DNA of 64,000 bases from Candidatus Puniceispirillum sp. (lineage in GTDB: Bacteria; Pseudomonadota; Alphaproteobacteria; Caedimonadales; UBA1908): contig PNJU01000011.1 of NCBI GenBank assembly GCA_013822015.1, positions 33,765-97,764 of the forward strand, in the 5' to 3' direction. Positions within the stretch are counted from its first letter, which is position 1. The number at the start of each line of letters is the position of its first letter. The position numbers and the translations under genes are program-made. Under the pieces are notes generated by a model, which saw only the letters and a program-made list of their open reading frames with translations, searched no databases and was not told the origin of the DNA. This document shows, in pieces, positions 52,080 through 62,365 of the stretch.

Positions 52080-53892
52080 TTTTATTGAACAAGTGGAGCC
52101 ATGCAATAGAAGCGCTCTCGAGCTCCCAAGGGGCCAGTGGTATTGCATAGTATTGAGCAACACTTGGGTTCAACTCGCACTTGTAATCTTCAAGCTCCTC
52201 ATAGACAAATGGGTAAACACCCCCATTTTTCATGGCGTCCCTCGCATATTCCACAAAACCCTTCGGAAAGACTTCGGGGTACGCGCGCTGTACGGTGAGC
52301 AATCCTATGAGGTCGATCGTGCGGTACGATATATGGGCCATTGAGTTATCAGGCGGGTACGCTGGCTGATTAACGCATATTTTTTCCTCTGCCCTGCGGC
52401 CCTCTCTTAGCTTTCCCCAAGAATAATGCCACTGATAGTCTTTGGGATACTGGTTGTAAAATCCCTCACTTCTCAGGAAGATCACCGCGGAATCTTTAAT
52501 GAACCTCTTATACGGATCTTCATCATTGAAGCGCATGAAGGTAAATTCACCGTTTAATGCATTCATATAGTTATATGGTGCATTGAGTCCGTCATGGGGG
52601 AAGGGTGTTCCCCGTTTATAAGCCTGATAACACTCGCCTTTCAATAGACCAGAACCATCTGTGTCTGCTCTTGTGATTGAGTCAAAGTAACGCTCTCGCT
52701 CCTTTGCACTAAAGCTTCTTTCAATAAGCTCTATAGATTTCACCTCGAAAGGTGGCTCGCTATACTTTTTGTACCTTCTTAGAACACGGTAAATTCGGAT
52801 CGCATGGAGTGAACACAATAATGGATTTCTTTCAACTGAGTACCTGAATGAATGTATGCCATATTTCAAAACCATCTGGTCCAGCAGATATATTTCGAAA
52901 GCAAGCCTCTCATGAATATCCAGCAACAAAGATTTTTTTGACAATGGGTGTAGATGGGGCCACTTTTTAACAAGGTTGATATATGCATTCAAATAATATG
53001 TTTGAGACCAAGGAACGAGTCCTTCTTCGTTATTGAGACCAGCATTTAAGAGACCAGAAGGTTCAAAACTGCCCAGCATATGCTCAATTGAATCTAGGTT
53101 AAATGAATATCCAGCAGTGGATTCAAGGCCAGTCTCCAGATCAACTGCTTTTATCTGATCATTTATTTTTCCTGGTATGTTTTCATTAAAGTCAGCTTTT
53201 TTAAAGAAACCAACTTGTTTTCCTTCCTTGTTTTCACAAGCAAAGTATTCATATCCGTTTTCAAGCTCCAGCCTATCAATGCTTGGCGCTATAATATTTC
53301 GGTATGTGTAAATAACATTTCCACATACAAATTTGGCGTTTTTCTTAGCACCATATTCTGGATCAGTCGCAGTATATGCGTATACACTGACAGAATGATT
53401 AGATATGTGTTTCTCTCCCCAATTAGCCTCTCTGACCCAGTGTTTGTCAAACAAACCCTCTTCGAGTTTGATTCTATAGAAAAAATGTCTCATAGAAACA
53501 GGGTTGTAGAACACAAGAGCAATGTCTTTGTCCGCCTTTTCAGCATTCATAAAAATAAATTTGCTGATGTGTGCAGGGATGGCTATATCACGAATGTATT
53601 TTTTCTTTTCGTATATAGAGATTTTGTTTGCTCCATCAAAGAGCTTTCTTTGAAATATAAATGAGCGTCCATTGTGTTGGATAACTTTTAGAGGGATATA
53701 GCCATCGTTTAGGGTTACCGTATAATCTTTTGCTTTTAGCCTAAAGGATAGCGCTTTCGGTTTGTATTCAAGCCTTGTCTCATTTGCCCTATCAAGGTTT
53801 GCAAATGGCACAGTATGCCAGTCTTCGGTGTACGACTTTGACATTAAAAGTGTTGAAGAGCAAAACAGGACAAGCGCCAAGAAGACTCTCAT
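52072..53892 (-). CDS. Exported protein of unknown function in polysaccharide locus
   Basis: The protein is 606 aa with a signal peptide (MRVFLALVLFCSSTLLMSKS). The N-terminal half is beta-rich; the C-terminal half is helical with many Trp and Tyr (EGLVPWSQTYYLNAYINLVKKWP, APWELESASIAWLHLF), as in (alpha/alpha) toroid glycan-modifying enzymes such as epimerases or lyases. I cannot confirm a family. The start is a TGATG overlap with the GT2 gene. It probably modifies or anchors the polymer outside the inner membrane. Confidence 0.5.
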   Translation of the reverse strand: MRVFLALVLFCSSTLLMSKSYTEDWHTVPFANLDRANETRLEYKPKALSFRLKAKDYTVTLNDGYIPLKVIQHNGRSFIFQRKLFDGANKISIYEKKKYIRDIAIPAHISKFIFMNAEKADKDIALVFYNPVSMRHFFYRIKLEEGLFDKHWVREANWGEKHISNHSVSVYAYTATDPEYGAKKNAKFVCGNVIYTYRNIIAPSIDRLELENGYEYFACENKEGKQVGFFKKADFNENIPGKINDQIKAVDLETGLESTAGYSFNLDSIEHMLGSFEPSGLLNAGLNNEEGLVPWSQTYYLNAYINLVKKWPHLHPLSKKSLLLDIHERLAFEIYLLDQMVLKYGIHSFRYSVERNPLLCSLHAIRIYRVLRRYKKYSEPPFEVKSIELIERSFSAKERERYFDSITRADTDGSGLLKGECYQAYKRGTPFPHDGLNAPYNYMNALNGEFTFMRFNDEDPYKRFIKDSAVIFLRSEGFYNQYPKDYQWHYSWGKLREGRRAEEKICVNQPAYPPDNSMAHISYRTIDLIGLLTVQRAYPEVFPKGFVEYARDAMKNGGVYPFVYEELEDYKCELNPSVAQYYAIPLAPWELESASIAWLHLFNKNE

Positions 53893-54839
53893 CACCGAGC
53901 GTCCTTATTGTAGTCTTGATCCATCCACATTGCCAAAAAGATAGACTGGACACCACTTGCAAACGTAAAGAGAAGCAGAATAAGGGTTACCTCTGGTACT
54001 AACCCATTTACAATCCACAGCCTCATAAAGCGCGCCAGAAAGAAAATGGACATAAAAAGTGACATGAAACCATACGAAAGAAAGAAGACAAGGGGATGAA
54101 AATCTCTTATAACGTACTTTTCTTTTATTCTCCAAAAGAATTTCTTCAAAAGAAGGTAGGATATTGTAAAAACAACTTTCTTAATTTTTAATTTTGAAGT
54201 TTCACCCACATTATAAACAGGCTTTTGTGGGACATCTCTTACTTTGAAATTATGCACATTAAGACGAACAAGCAAGTCATTGGGCTGACCATATCTCTTA
54301 TACATCAAGTCCCAATCAATGACTTTTAATGCCTTAAGGTTGATGACCGTATAGCCTGTCTGCGAGTCTGATATATGCCAATATCCTGATGCTATTTTCG
54401 TTAGAAGGGAGAGTATAGCATTTCCCCAGAATCTTACTTTCGGGACAATATCGTACGCTTGCGCATAGATAAGACGGTTCGCTTTTGAGTAGTCTACCTC
54501 TCCCGCAACAACGGGGTCGAGCAACTCGGGAAGATCGCTCGGGTCCATTTGCCCGTCACCTGCCATGACGGCAGTAGCGTCACAATTATTGTCCCTTGCC
54601 CACTTGTAGCCAGTTGCGATAGCCCCACCTACTCCCTGATTAACAGAATGTCGAATAAGGACAACGCGCTTGTCTGTCTTAGCGTAGCCTTCGACAACCT
54701 GTGCCATATTGTCAGTGCTCATGTCATCTACAATGATAACATGGTCCACATATTCAGGCATTGTTTCGATGACTTTGCTTATTTGCTTCTCTTCGTTATA
54801 TGCAGGAACAACAACTGCGATTTTCTTGCCCTTATACAC
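53892..54839 (-). CDS. GT2 glycosyltransferase with C-terminal membrane helices
   Basis: The protein is 315 aa. GT-A fold: AVVVPAYNEEKQISKVIETM, IVDDMSTDN, VMAGDGQMDPSDLPEL (DxD-like) and SQTGY; two C-terminal helices (about 238-305). It resembles dolichyl/polyprenyl-phosphate sugar synthases (DPM1/GtrB type), which would make lipid-phosphate sugar for the GT-C proteins in this locus. It starts at GTG with GGGGAATAG upstream. Confidence 0.9.
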   Translation of the reverse strand: MYKGKKIAVVVPAYNEEKQISKVIETMPEYVDHVIIVDDMSTDNMAQVVEGYAKTDKRVVLIRHSVNQGVGGAIATGYKWARDNNCDATAVMAGDGQMDPSDLPELLDPVVAGEVDYSKANRLIYAQAYDIVPKVRFWGNAILSLLTKIASGYWHISDSQTGYTVINLKALKVIDWDLMYKRYGQPNDLLVRLNVHNFKVRDVPQKPVYNVGETSKLKIKKVVFTISYLLLKKFFWRIKEKYVIRDFHPLVFFLSYGFMSLFMSIFFLARFMRLWIVNGLVPEVTLILLLFTFASGVQSIFLAMWMDQDYNKDAR

Positions 54840-54851
54840 GGCTATTCCCCT

Positions 54852-56675
54852 TTAGTATAATTTTGGTGCTTCATCAATGATTGATATGGCGCGGTTAGCA
54901 TCAAAACCTATCATGTCTGCATACTCTCGTATACCCTCATATCTCGGCTGATTGTCTCGCATGACCATTTTAAGCGCTTCTTCACGCGAGAGAATCCCCT
55001 CTCGAATTTGGGTGCTCCTAAAGGTATCATGTTCCGTAAAACCAGCCATTGTTGCGTAGATATAGTTGTAAAATGCAGCGGTACCATCCCCAATACGCCA
55101 AGTTGTATCTGTTGCTACGGCCGTTTCCCAATTGTAATGCTCTTTGAGTGTGTTGTTGATCACATCCTCGTTCCAAGGAATATAATCGTAAAATACCGTC
55201 ATATCGTGCTTCATGAGATATGAGCAGTAAAAGGAGTATGCCGTATCTAAAAGAGATCTATTGAGATACGAGGGGGTTTTGAGAAAGTTCTTCAAAAAGA
55301 AGGTAATCATTCTTATTTTCTGAAACACGTTTACATCAAAGTACCAGGAGTTACGCTCATGAACGCCACAAAAGCCTGATTTGAAGTTTGTTTGCTCCAT
55401 CCTGTGGGAGGCCAAAAACAAAAGCCCGATGTCTAACTCTTTGCGGACCTTCTGTGGATAGTAGAAGAATTGCTTATCACCAGCCATTAACAGTCCAACC
55501 ATCCCGAGGTTTGGGCTTTTGAACCATGCATCAAGATTTATCCGTACATTTCGTCTTTTCTGATCGATATCAGCGGACACAAGAATATTTTCGACGCCCA
55601 GTTTACCACACATACGTGCAATATTACGCCGCGCCAAGTCCGTGACCACACCCCAGTCATATGTGACCGTGATAGGATTCATCCCTAGCTCCTTTTTGAG
55701 ATAGTGAAGAGCGTAAGAACTATCGCGGCCTCCACTAAACGCAAGGACACAGTCAGGTGAGCCGTCAGTCTTTCTGTGCTGGTCGCAGAGTTTCTTCAAA
55801 GCGTCCGCACCATGTGCTTTAAAGGACTTATACTCAAGGCAGATATTACACACACCTTCCGCGTTGAAGACAATTCCAGGAAACGTGTGGGGCAGGATGC
55901 ACCTTGTGCACCTTTTTAACTCTCGCGTGTCTCTTTTGCTTATATTCAGATCGACACAAGAGTGTTTCGCGTTTTGCTCCAAAGGAACCACTTTAGCGGC
56001 ACACAACTTTAGATGCTGGACCTTGGTATCAGAAAAATACTTCTTCGAAACATGAGAAATAAAAGTTGACTGCGACGCAAACACAATTTCCTTACTATCG
56101 TTTTCTGCAAAATAAAGAGACCCAGTGTTTGTTGAAAGAACGAGTATATTCTGCTTATCAAAGAGGCAAGCCAAAGATGCATCACCCTCAATAACATTAT
56201 AAAATGACTCAAACGCTTCATTAACTGACATAGAGCTCATTTTCAACTTAAGATAAGCCGGAATTACGGCACTGTCTAATTCAGACTGGGGATCTTCTTT
56301 AAGATGATTTTTCCATATATCCTCAAAGTTGCAAATAATGCCATTATGAACAACAACAGTATCATCAAGTAGAACAGGCTGATTGTTAAATACGTTGCTT
56401 CTGTCGCCATTCGTGCAAAGGCGTGCATGACCTATGACAAGCAAAGAATCCTTAGACAAGTCAACGGAATCCAAAAGGTCTTTTATTTTATTGTCTTGCA
56501 TGAGCGCCAGGATCGACTCCCTGTGCCGAAAGACTGAAACCTGCCCTTGATGTCGAATTGAGATGCCACTCGCCTCTTTGCCACGTGAATGGGACAGTGT
56601 CGCCAGATCCGCTAACAGCCCTCTCCAGGGCGTTTTGGAGTTTTTCTGAAGATGAAACCCAAATATTCCACACAT
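54852..56675 (-). CDS. Fused class II glutaminase and WbpG-like sugar amidotransferase
   Basis: The protein is 607 aa. Residues 1 to about 240 are an Ntn glutaminase (MCGIFGFHL with catalytic Cys2, GHARLCTNGD, HNGIICNFEDIW). Residues about 255-607 match N-acetyl sugar amidotransferases: CTRCILPHTFPG...CNIC, a likely zinc site, and PP-loop LAFSGGRDSSYALHYLKKELG. In Pseudomonas, WbpG works with a separate HisH-type glutaminase to make acetamidino sugars; here the ammonia source is built in and of a different class. It would act on the 3-acetamido sugar made by the WbpA-B-D-E set. GAGGG lies upstream of the ATG. Confidence 0.85.
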   Translation of the reverse strand: MCGIFGFHLQKNSKTPWRGLLADLATLSHSRGKEASGISIRHQGQVSVFRHRESILALMQDNKIKDLLDSVDLSKDSLLVIGHARLCTNGDRSNVFNNQPVLLDDTVVVHNGIICNFEDIWKNHLKEDPQSELDSAVIPAYLKLKMSSMSVNEAFESFYNVIEGDASLACLFDKQNILVLSTNTGSLYFAENDSKEIVFASQSTFISHVSKKYFSDTKVQHLKLCAAKVVPLEQNAKHSCVDLNISKRDTRELKRCTRCILPHTFPGIVFNAEGVCNICLEYKSFKAHGADALKKLCDQHRKTDGSPDCVLAFSGGRDSSYALHYLKKELGMNPITVTYDWGVVTDLARRNIARMCGKLGVENILVSADIDQKRRNVRINLDAWFKSPNLGMVGLLMAGDKQFFYYPQKVRKELDIGLLFLASHRMEQTNFKSGFCGVHERNSWYFDVNVFQKIRMITFFLKNFLKTPSYLNRSLLDTAYSFYCSYLMKHDMTVFYDYIPWNEDVINNTLKEHYNWETAVATDTTWRIGDGTAAFYNYIYATMAGFTEHDTFRSTQIREGILSREEALKMVMRDNQPRYEGIREYADMIGFDANRAISIIDEAPKLY

Positions 56676-56689
56676 TTCTGTTTTTCCCT

Positions 56690-57910
56690 CTATGATATTT
56701 TCAGACTTGATATTTTAAATTGCGCCCCCGGATGGGCTGGATTCAGTGTAAATGAAAGAATAAGTTTTGAGTGAGGTGCCACTTGTACACTTACTTCGCT
56801 CTCTTCTTCGTCTACTATATGGTATGAAGGACTGTTCTCTAGGCGCTTCATCAAAGCATTTCCTAGTAATTTAGACAAACGGACTGCCATACTTTCCACT
56901 ATCCCATCGCCTATAAGGCTTGTTGCGAGCACGCCGTCACCAGAAACTTTGAGGGTTACTTGTTTGGCTGTATTTTCTTTGTTCTCTAAAAGAAAAGATG
57001 AGGACACAGTGATTGTGTTTCCTACAAGATAGCCTGTGTACGTTTTTGGATACAATTGAAACAACTTACTAAAACTGTTTTGAATTTTGCAGAATTTTAC
57101 AGTTATGTTCGACAGTTCAACATTATCCTTGGAAAGGAATAATCCTCTGAATGGAATGTTTGAATGAACAAACCGAGTTGATATTTTATTTTTTCCTTTT
57201 TCAAGGTAAAATGTATCCTTTTTTATGGAGCTTAGATTGTGTAACACACCATCTGTGAGTACGGCAAAGTCGATCTTTTGCGGTTTGGTAGCATCACAAT
57301 CTGCCGTGAGAAGCACATCGTACAGGCCTTCATCTAATTTTGGAAAGGTCACACCGTTGGCTGCGGGAAGTGTAGTCAAATATGGAAATTCCTTTACATG
57401 GGTGGCATAAATATTGAATTTATCTTGCACATCGGATAAGGACGCATTAAAAGCGAATTTCGTGCATTGAGCACCCTGAAAACTTTTTTTTACGTCAAAC
57501 ACTTGATAGCCCAAATCATCATATACCAAGCAACTTCTTTCTTGATTGTACAAAACATCCTTAAGCCATGTTTTATAGAAAAAAGGATCGTTATAGGAAT
57601 TATTTATAACTATATCTACGTTTTCAAGGCTTTTCTGATTTTTGATTAAGCTAACAGACTCATCAGACAGAACAAATTTTATATTCAGTTTTGTATAGTT
57701 TAGGTACTCTCCATCACGCAGTGTGAGCGCGGTTTTATACCTTTCACCATTTAAAAAGCACAGAATGCCGGCTAAATCACTTGCGTTGATCCTGCTGAGG
57801 TCGCTGGTGAAGCGAGTAGGGAAAGTTTTAGGGATAACATTTACAACCTTTGGAAAAATGCCCGTAAACACAAAAGCAACGATAAGGATGCGTTTCAGAA
57901 TTCTGAGCAT
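56690..57910 (-). CDS. Exported protein of unknown function
   Basis: The protein is 406 aa with an N-terminal signal or anchor (MLRILKRILIVAFVFTGIFP) and an otherwise beta-rich sequence (KFAFNASLSDV, LEKGKNKISTRFV, SSFLLENKENTAKQVTLKVSG). No family is recognised. It starts in a TAATG overlap with the GT-C gene, preceded by GAGGA, and lies 14 bp before the amidotransferase gene. Perhaps a periplasmic carbohydrate-binding partner. Confidence 0.5.
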   Translation of the reverse strand: MLRILKRILIVAFVFTGIFPKVVNVIPKTFPTRFTSDLSRINASDLAGILCFLNGERYKTALTLRDGEYLNYTKLNIKFVLSDESVSLIKNQKSLENVDIVINNSYNDPFFYKTWLKDVLYNQERSCLVYDDLGYQVFDVKKSFQGAQCTKFAFNASLSDVQDKFNIYATHVKEFPYLTTLPAANGVTFPKLDEGLYDVLLTADCDATKPQKIDFAVLTDGVLHNLSSIKKDTFYLEKGKNKISTRFVHSNIPFRGLFLSKDNVELSNITVKFCKIQNSFSKLFQLYPKTYTGYLVGNTITVSSSFLLENKENTAKQVTLKVSGDGVLATSLIGDGIVESMAVRLSKLLGNALMKRLENSPSYHIVDEEESEVSVQVAPHSKLILSFTLNPAHPGAQFKISSLKIS

Positions 57911-59346
57911 TACCAAATCCTCTTGAGTTGGCAAGCAACAGCCAAGCACACAATTGGCTGAATTTGCAAAAGGTACCTTGGGTTAAAGACAAAGGTGTTA
58001 ATCCCTATGAACGTACATGTGAGTGCAAGAGAAAAGAACAATAAAACATTCAAATGACTCATTGTCTCTATAGAAAGTTCTTTTTTTGCCAACATATTCT
58101 TTACTGCAAAGGGAAGAATAAGGAGATATAGAATATACCCTGCCCCGAATAAATCAATGTCGGTAAAAATTCTTCCTAACCCACTCACAATCTTTGTTGA
58201 AAGGTCATCCAGTCCTCTAGACAGCTGCAAATACGATGCGTAATCACTTTTTAAATAACTATATATCTTTATATTTTCTAGGTCAGAGAGAATTCTGCCA
58301 TGCACTTTAATTGTTTTATATAGATCTATGGATATAATAAGCAGCATGACGCATGTGGACAAGCTAATAAGAATAACCTGTCTTCTTAAAAAGGAAACAT
58401 CAAAAAACGCCGCGCGATGTCGAAAAAGGAATACGAACAGATAGCTTCCTATGCACATGACATATGTGAGAATGCCTGATGAGTGCATGAAACATCCATA
58501 ACCATTCAAAATCCCAAGAATCAAAAAGGCTTTCACGTCATATTGTATGCTGTCTGAGCCAGATGCATTCTTCATGTAATCATAAAGAAACAGGAACGAA
58601 GCAAAAAACATCAGTATGCGTGTCGTGTCAACATGCACTTCAAGTTGACCACCAAAGACAAGTGGGGTGGCAACCAGAAGAGTCGCGCCAAAAAAGTCTG
58701 CACGTCTATCTTTTGGGAATAGGCATGTCGCCATGCCAAAGGCTGTCATTAATAGAGCGCTCAAAGAAAACAACTTCAGCACTGCATCATGTTGATCTGT
58801 TAAGCCAAGTTGGGCGTATGCCAGCAACCCAGGATAGCCCAAGGGGTGACTCCACGGCGCGATGAACCCCCTCAGATCCACCGGAGATGTTGATGGATAG
58901 AATGAGACATCATGGAGCGAGTTAATGAGCTTAGATAGATAAATGTACTGAAGAGAATCATTCCCGAGCACAGGCATATTGAAGTAATTCAAAACGATCA
59001 AAACCACAACAAGAAAAAACAAGTATGCAAATATCTTATTTTGAATATCCATATATTTTAGGGAACAGTATAAACGCGCACAGAAACCATATGCCTCTTT
59101 GTAATGATAGATAAAGAATAATACAAAAGGGAGAGCTGTGGAAACGATGTAAAATGCGTGTGACTGATAAGGAATAACCCTTAATAGCAAGACATACAGC
59201 CACGATATTAAGCATATTGACAGCGCGTAAGAATAAAAAATTGTAAAGTCTAACTTGACGGCTGCTTTATCAAATAGCTTCTTCACAAAAAAAGGCATAA
59301 ATAGAAATACATTAAATACCTTTAAAAGTATATAGATGTTTTGCAT
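57910..59346 (-). CDS. Membrane protein, GT-C-like glycosyltransferase (second)
   Basis: The protein is 478 aa with about 11-12 membrane helices. The loop after the fourth hydrophobic segment (NMPVLGNDSLQYIYLSKL...FIAPWSHPLGYPGLLAYAQL) is similar in pattern to that of the 48640 protein. Acidic residues in such a loop are typical of lipid-phosphate-sugar-dependent GT-C enzymes. It overlaps asnB by 1 bp (TAATG). Confidence 0.55.
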   Translation of the reverse strand: MQNIYILLKVFNVFLFMPFFVKKLFDKAAVKLDFTIFYSYALSICLISWLYVLLLRVIPYQSHAFYIVSTALPFVLFFIYHYKEAYGFCARLYCSLKYMDIQNKIFAYLFFLVVVLIVLNYFNMPVLGNDSLQYIYLSKLINSLHDVSFYPSTSPVDLRGFIAPWSHPLGYPGLLAYAQLGLTDQHDAVLKLFSLSALLMTAFGMATCLFPKDRRADFFGATLLVATPLVFGGQLEVHVDTTRILMFFASFLFLYDYMKNASGSDSIQYDVKAFLILGILNGYGCFMHSSGILTYVMCIGSYLFVFLFRHRAAFFDVSFLRRQVILISLSTCVMLLIISIDLYKTIKVHGRILSDLENIKIYSYLKSDYASYLQLSRGLDDLSTKIVSGLGRIFTDIDLFGAGYILYLLILPFAVKNMLAKKELSIETMSHLNVLLFFSLALTCTFIGINTFVFNPRYLLQIQPIVCLAVACQLKRIW

Positions 59347-61199
59347 TATGTATTAACCTTAAAGATATCTGACCATTCACCAAAGCTTGCTATTCTCCAG
59401 AGGGTAAAATCGAAATGTTTTGATCCACCCATGCTGGAATCTAGGTACTTCAACAGGGCGCTTTTGTCAAAGCATTCCGGGTGCTCATCCATAACTTTTG
59501 AAATTCGCGTTGAAACATACGGACGAAGCCCATTCTTCATCCAGCTTGTCTCAGGAACAGAAAAGCCTAGCTTGCTCCTCCTTTTATATATTGCTTTTGG
59601 CAGAATATCTTGCATAGCTTCCCGCAAGAGTGTCTTGGTGTAGCCATTTTGATATTTGTATAAATGCCCTAGTGAAATTGATAGCTCCACGAGCTTTCTA
59701 TCGAGAAAAGGAACACGAGCCTCTATGGAGTGGGCCATGGAATTTCTATCCTCATAGTGAAGGAGCATAGGAAGATGATGGGATTCAATGTAAGACGCGC
59801 ATAATGCTCCAATGTCATTGCTCGCTTGTGCTGTCTTGAGAGCCTCCTGCTTTTCCTGTTGCGCCAAGAGCTCACAATCATTTTTTGCGAAAAACTCTTT
59901 GCGAAAGAGCGCATCCTTGTCACATGGGTTTTTGTTAAAAATTCTTCCAGCGGACTGAAGAACAAACTGCGGATCACCCGCAATAAACCCAAAAAGTATT
60001 TGAAAGAATTCAATATATTTTCTCTTGCGCAAGAGCCATTTGATGTGATGCGGGATCATAAAGAGATAGCCTGCTAACTGCTCGTCTGCTCCTTGGCCAT
60101 CAAGCATGACTTTAAGACCAAGCGCTTTTGCTTCTTGGAAGACCGTCCATTGTGCAAAAATACTCATGCTCCCAAAGGGCTCATCTTGATGCCATGTGAT
60201 CTTGCGTATCTCTTTTAAGAGCTGCTCTTGAGACGGGTACACAAAATTGGCCGCGCACTTTGTGCTTTGAGAAACCTGCTCTATGTACTTGCTTTCATCG
60301 TAGTATGCATCATCATAACAAGCACTTACTGTTTTTAAATTGTGTGATGAAGACATACTATTTGCTGCACAAACAATAGAAGAGCTGTCCAGCCCCCCTG
60401 ACAGGCAAAAACCAACTGGAACATCGGATATAAGATGCTTTTTTACAGAATCATAAAAGAGATCTCTGAACTCATGGACTGCTTTTTCAAAGGGAATATC
60501 AAGTGTGTTAGAAGCAGGCAGGGAATACCATTTCGAGATATGAAAGTCGCCTTGCTTTTTAAAGTCATGCAATCTAAGGAAACAGTATTCTCCCCCCCTG
60601 ATCTGTCTGACATCTTGAAACAGTGTATCTTGCGAGTGATCGAAGAGGCCGTGCCTGAGAAAGTCATAAGCTCTTTGCCTATGCAGGGCAGACGAAAATT
60701 CTTGCAACTGTTTAAATTGCTTAATCTCAGAAGCGAAACATAAAAAACCACCCTTATGATACAGGTACAGCGGCTTTATCCCAAAGGGATCCCTGGCCGC
60801 AAAAACTTCTTCTTTCTCTTGATCATAGATGACAAAAGAAAACATGCCTTCAAAATGAGTTAGACACTCTCTTCCCCAGTGTATATAAGATTTTAAAATA
60901 ACTTCAGTGTCTGTTTTTGTCTTGAATGCATGCCCAACGGACTCTAAGTATCTTCTTAATTCTAGGTAGTTGTATATTTCGCCATTATACGTTATCCACA
61001 AAGAGTGTTGAGTGTCTCTCATGGGCTGATGGCCGTCATGGCTTATATCTATAATCGACAAACGTCTGTGCCCAATACAAATAGGACCATGAGCACTTTG
61101 CACTTTGACAAGCTCACCATCGTCGGGTCCACGATGATAAATGACATCCAATACCGCTGAGGAAACGTCTTTAAAAACCGAAAACCAAATGCCACACAT
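59346..61199 (-). CDS. asnB: Asparagine synthase-like amidotransferase (AsnB family)
   Basis: The protein is 617 aa with an N-terminal glutaminase (MCGIWFSVF, RGPDDGE, GHRRLSIID, NGEIYNYLELRRYL) and an ATP-pyrophosphatase domain with GFCLSGGLDSSSIVCA, ARVPFLDRKLVEL and YKRRSKLGFSVP. In polysaccharide loci this family amidates uronic acids rather than making free asparagine, which fits the diacetamido uronic acid pathway here. It lies 2 bp after the GT4 gene. Confidence 0.9.
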   Translation of the reverse strand: MCGIWFSVFKDVSSAVLDVIYHRGPDDGELVKVQSAHGPICIGHRRLSIIDISHDGHQPMRDTQHSLWITYNGEIYNYLELRRYLESVGHAFKTKTDTEVILKSYIHWGRECLTHFEGMFSFVIYDQEKEEVFAARDPFGIKPLYLYHKGGFLCFASEIKQFKQLQEFSSALHRQRAYDFLRHGLFDHSQDTLFQDVRQIRGGEYCFLRLHDFKKQGDFHISKWYSLPASNTLDIPFEKAVHEFRDLFYDSVKKHLISDVPVGFCLSGGLDSSSIVCAANSMSSSHNLKTVSACYDDAYYDESKYIEQVSQSTKCAANFVYPSQEQLLKEIRKITWHQDEPFGSMSIFAQWTVFQEAKALGLKVMLDGQGADEQLAGYLFMIPHHIKWLLRKRKYIEFFQILFGFIAGDPQFVLQSAGRIFNKNPCDKDALFRKEFFAKNDCELLAQQEKQEALKTAQASNDIGALCASYIESHHLPMLLHYEDRNSMAHSIEARVPFLDRKLVELSISLGHLYKYQNGYTKTLLREAMQDILPKAIYKRRSKLGFSVPETSWMKNGLRPYVSTRISKVMDEHPECFDKSALLKYLDSSMGGSKHFDFTLWRIASFGEWSDIFKVNT

Positions 61200-61201
61200 A
61201 T

Positions 61202-62365
61202 CTAATTCTTACCGATTTGATTTTTTCTTTTTTCGCTAAGCTCATCTATAAATGAGGACAATATCTTATCGTGATCAAAGTTCTTTTCGGCAAACGAACG
61301 CGCTTTATTTTGGAAGGCAGTACGCAATTCAGGCTTTTTGTAGAGATGAATAATTGCGTCAGCCAACTCTTGCGGCTCATCTGGTTTTACTTTCATAAGC
61401 CAGTCATAATTTGAAATCCCTTTGATATCAGAAGATATGATAGCAAGGCCCGCGGCAGCATAATCTCTAATTTTAATGGGGCTTAGTCCGATGTTGCTAT
61501 TTCTTTCAGAAACAAACGGTGCGAGCGCTAAATCTAGTGTGGATAATGCATGTGGCACAGTATTGCTTTCTATTTCACCAACAAACTCAACTGTATCAAG
61601 CAGGCCTAAGGACTTAGACAGATCGCAAAGACGCTTCAGTTCTGGACCACTTCCAAATATTTTCATCTTGAAAGGAATGCCCATTTCTTTTACCAGCGCA
61701 CCTGCTTGAATTGCGATATGGACTCCTTGCCATGGAACTAGGTTGCCTAGGAACCCTATAACAAATACCCCCGTCCCATCGTTCACCCTTTTATCTTGAA
61801 GAGAGAAATCTGAAATACTTGTGCCGTTTTGCAAGACAATGATCTTATTTTTTTCCACGCCGTGCTCGACACATTTCTCTTTCAGTCCGGAAATAACAAC
61901 TCGAGAAAAGTGAGCAGCTTTTATATCCCATAATTGTAACTTTCGAAACAAGCTTGCAAGGATGCGTGGACAGCGCATTGAAATAAGCTCGTCGTAAATC
62001 CATCCATGGTGCTCTGACACTATGAGCGCATTGGTAAACAAACGTAAAAGAACGACAGAAAAAACACTCAATAGGCTGAAACGCACATAAATAATATCAA
62101 AATTATTTTTTAAAGCATGATAAATAATAAGCGGCGTATTAAAGAAATAATTAAGTGAGTTTGGAATTTTACTAAGATGAAAGCCCCGCAGATTATTTAC
62201 CGTCCCCTCTAAGGCAATAGGGTACCGCGCAGAACCTGAATCTGGAACAAAGGAGGTAACACTCCCTCTGTACTTCAAAGAGAATGCGTTAACAGTGCGT
62301 ATAAAATTTATAGAACACGCGTTGTTCTTTTTTATGTCAATTCCTGCAACTATTAAGGATTTCAT
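61202..62365 (-). CDS. GT4 glycosyltransferase
   Basis: The protein is 387 aa. The C-terminal GT-B half has GFLGNLVPWQGV, KIFGSGPELKRL, and the E-x7-E like region SPIKIRDYAAAGLAIISSDIKG typical of GT4. It is cytoplasmic and acts on a lipid-linked acceptor. First gene of the leftward polysaccharide operon; its promoter should lie in 62,366-62,621, shared with the divergent immunity-like gene. No clear promoter boxes were identified. Confidence 0.9.
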   Translation of the reverse strand: MKSLIVAGIDIKKNNACSINFIRTVNAFSLKYRGSVTSFVPDSGSARYPIALEGTVNNLRGFHLSKIPNSLNYFFNTPLIIYHALKNNFDIIYVRFSLLSVFSVVLLRLFTNALIVSEHHGWIYDELISMRCPRILASLFRKLQLWDIKAAHFSRVVISGLKEKCVEHGVEKNKIIVLQNGTSISDFSLQDKRVNDGTGVFVIGFLGNLVPWQGVHIAIQAGALVKEMGIPFKMKIFGSGPELKRLCDLSKSLGLLDTVEFVGEIESNTVPHALSTLDLALAPFVSERNSNIGLSPIKIRDYAAAGLAIISSDIKGISNYDWLMKVKPDEPQELADAIIHLYKKPELRTAFQNKARSFAEKNFDHDKILSSFIDELSEKRKNQIGKN

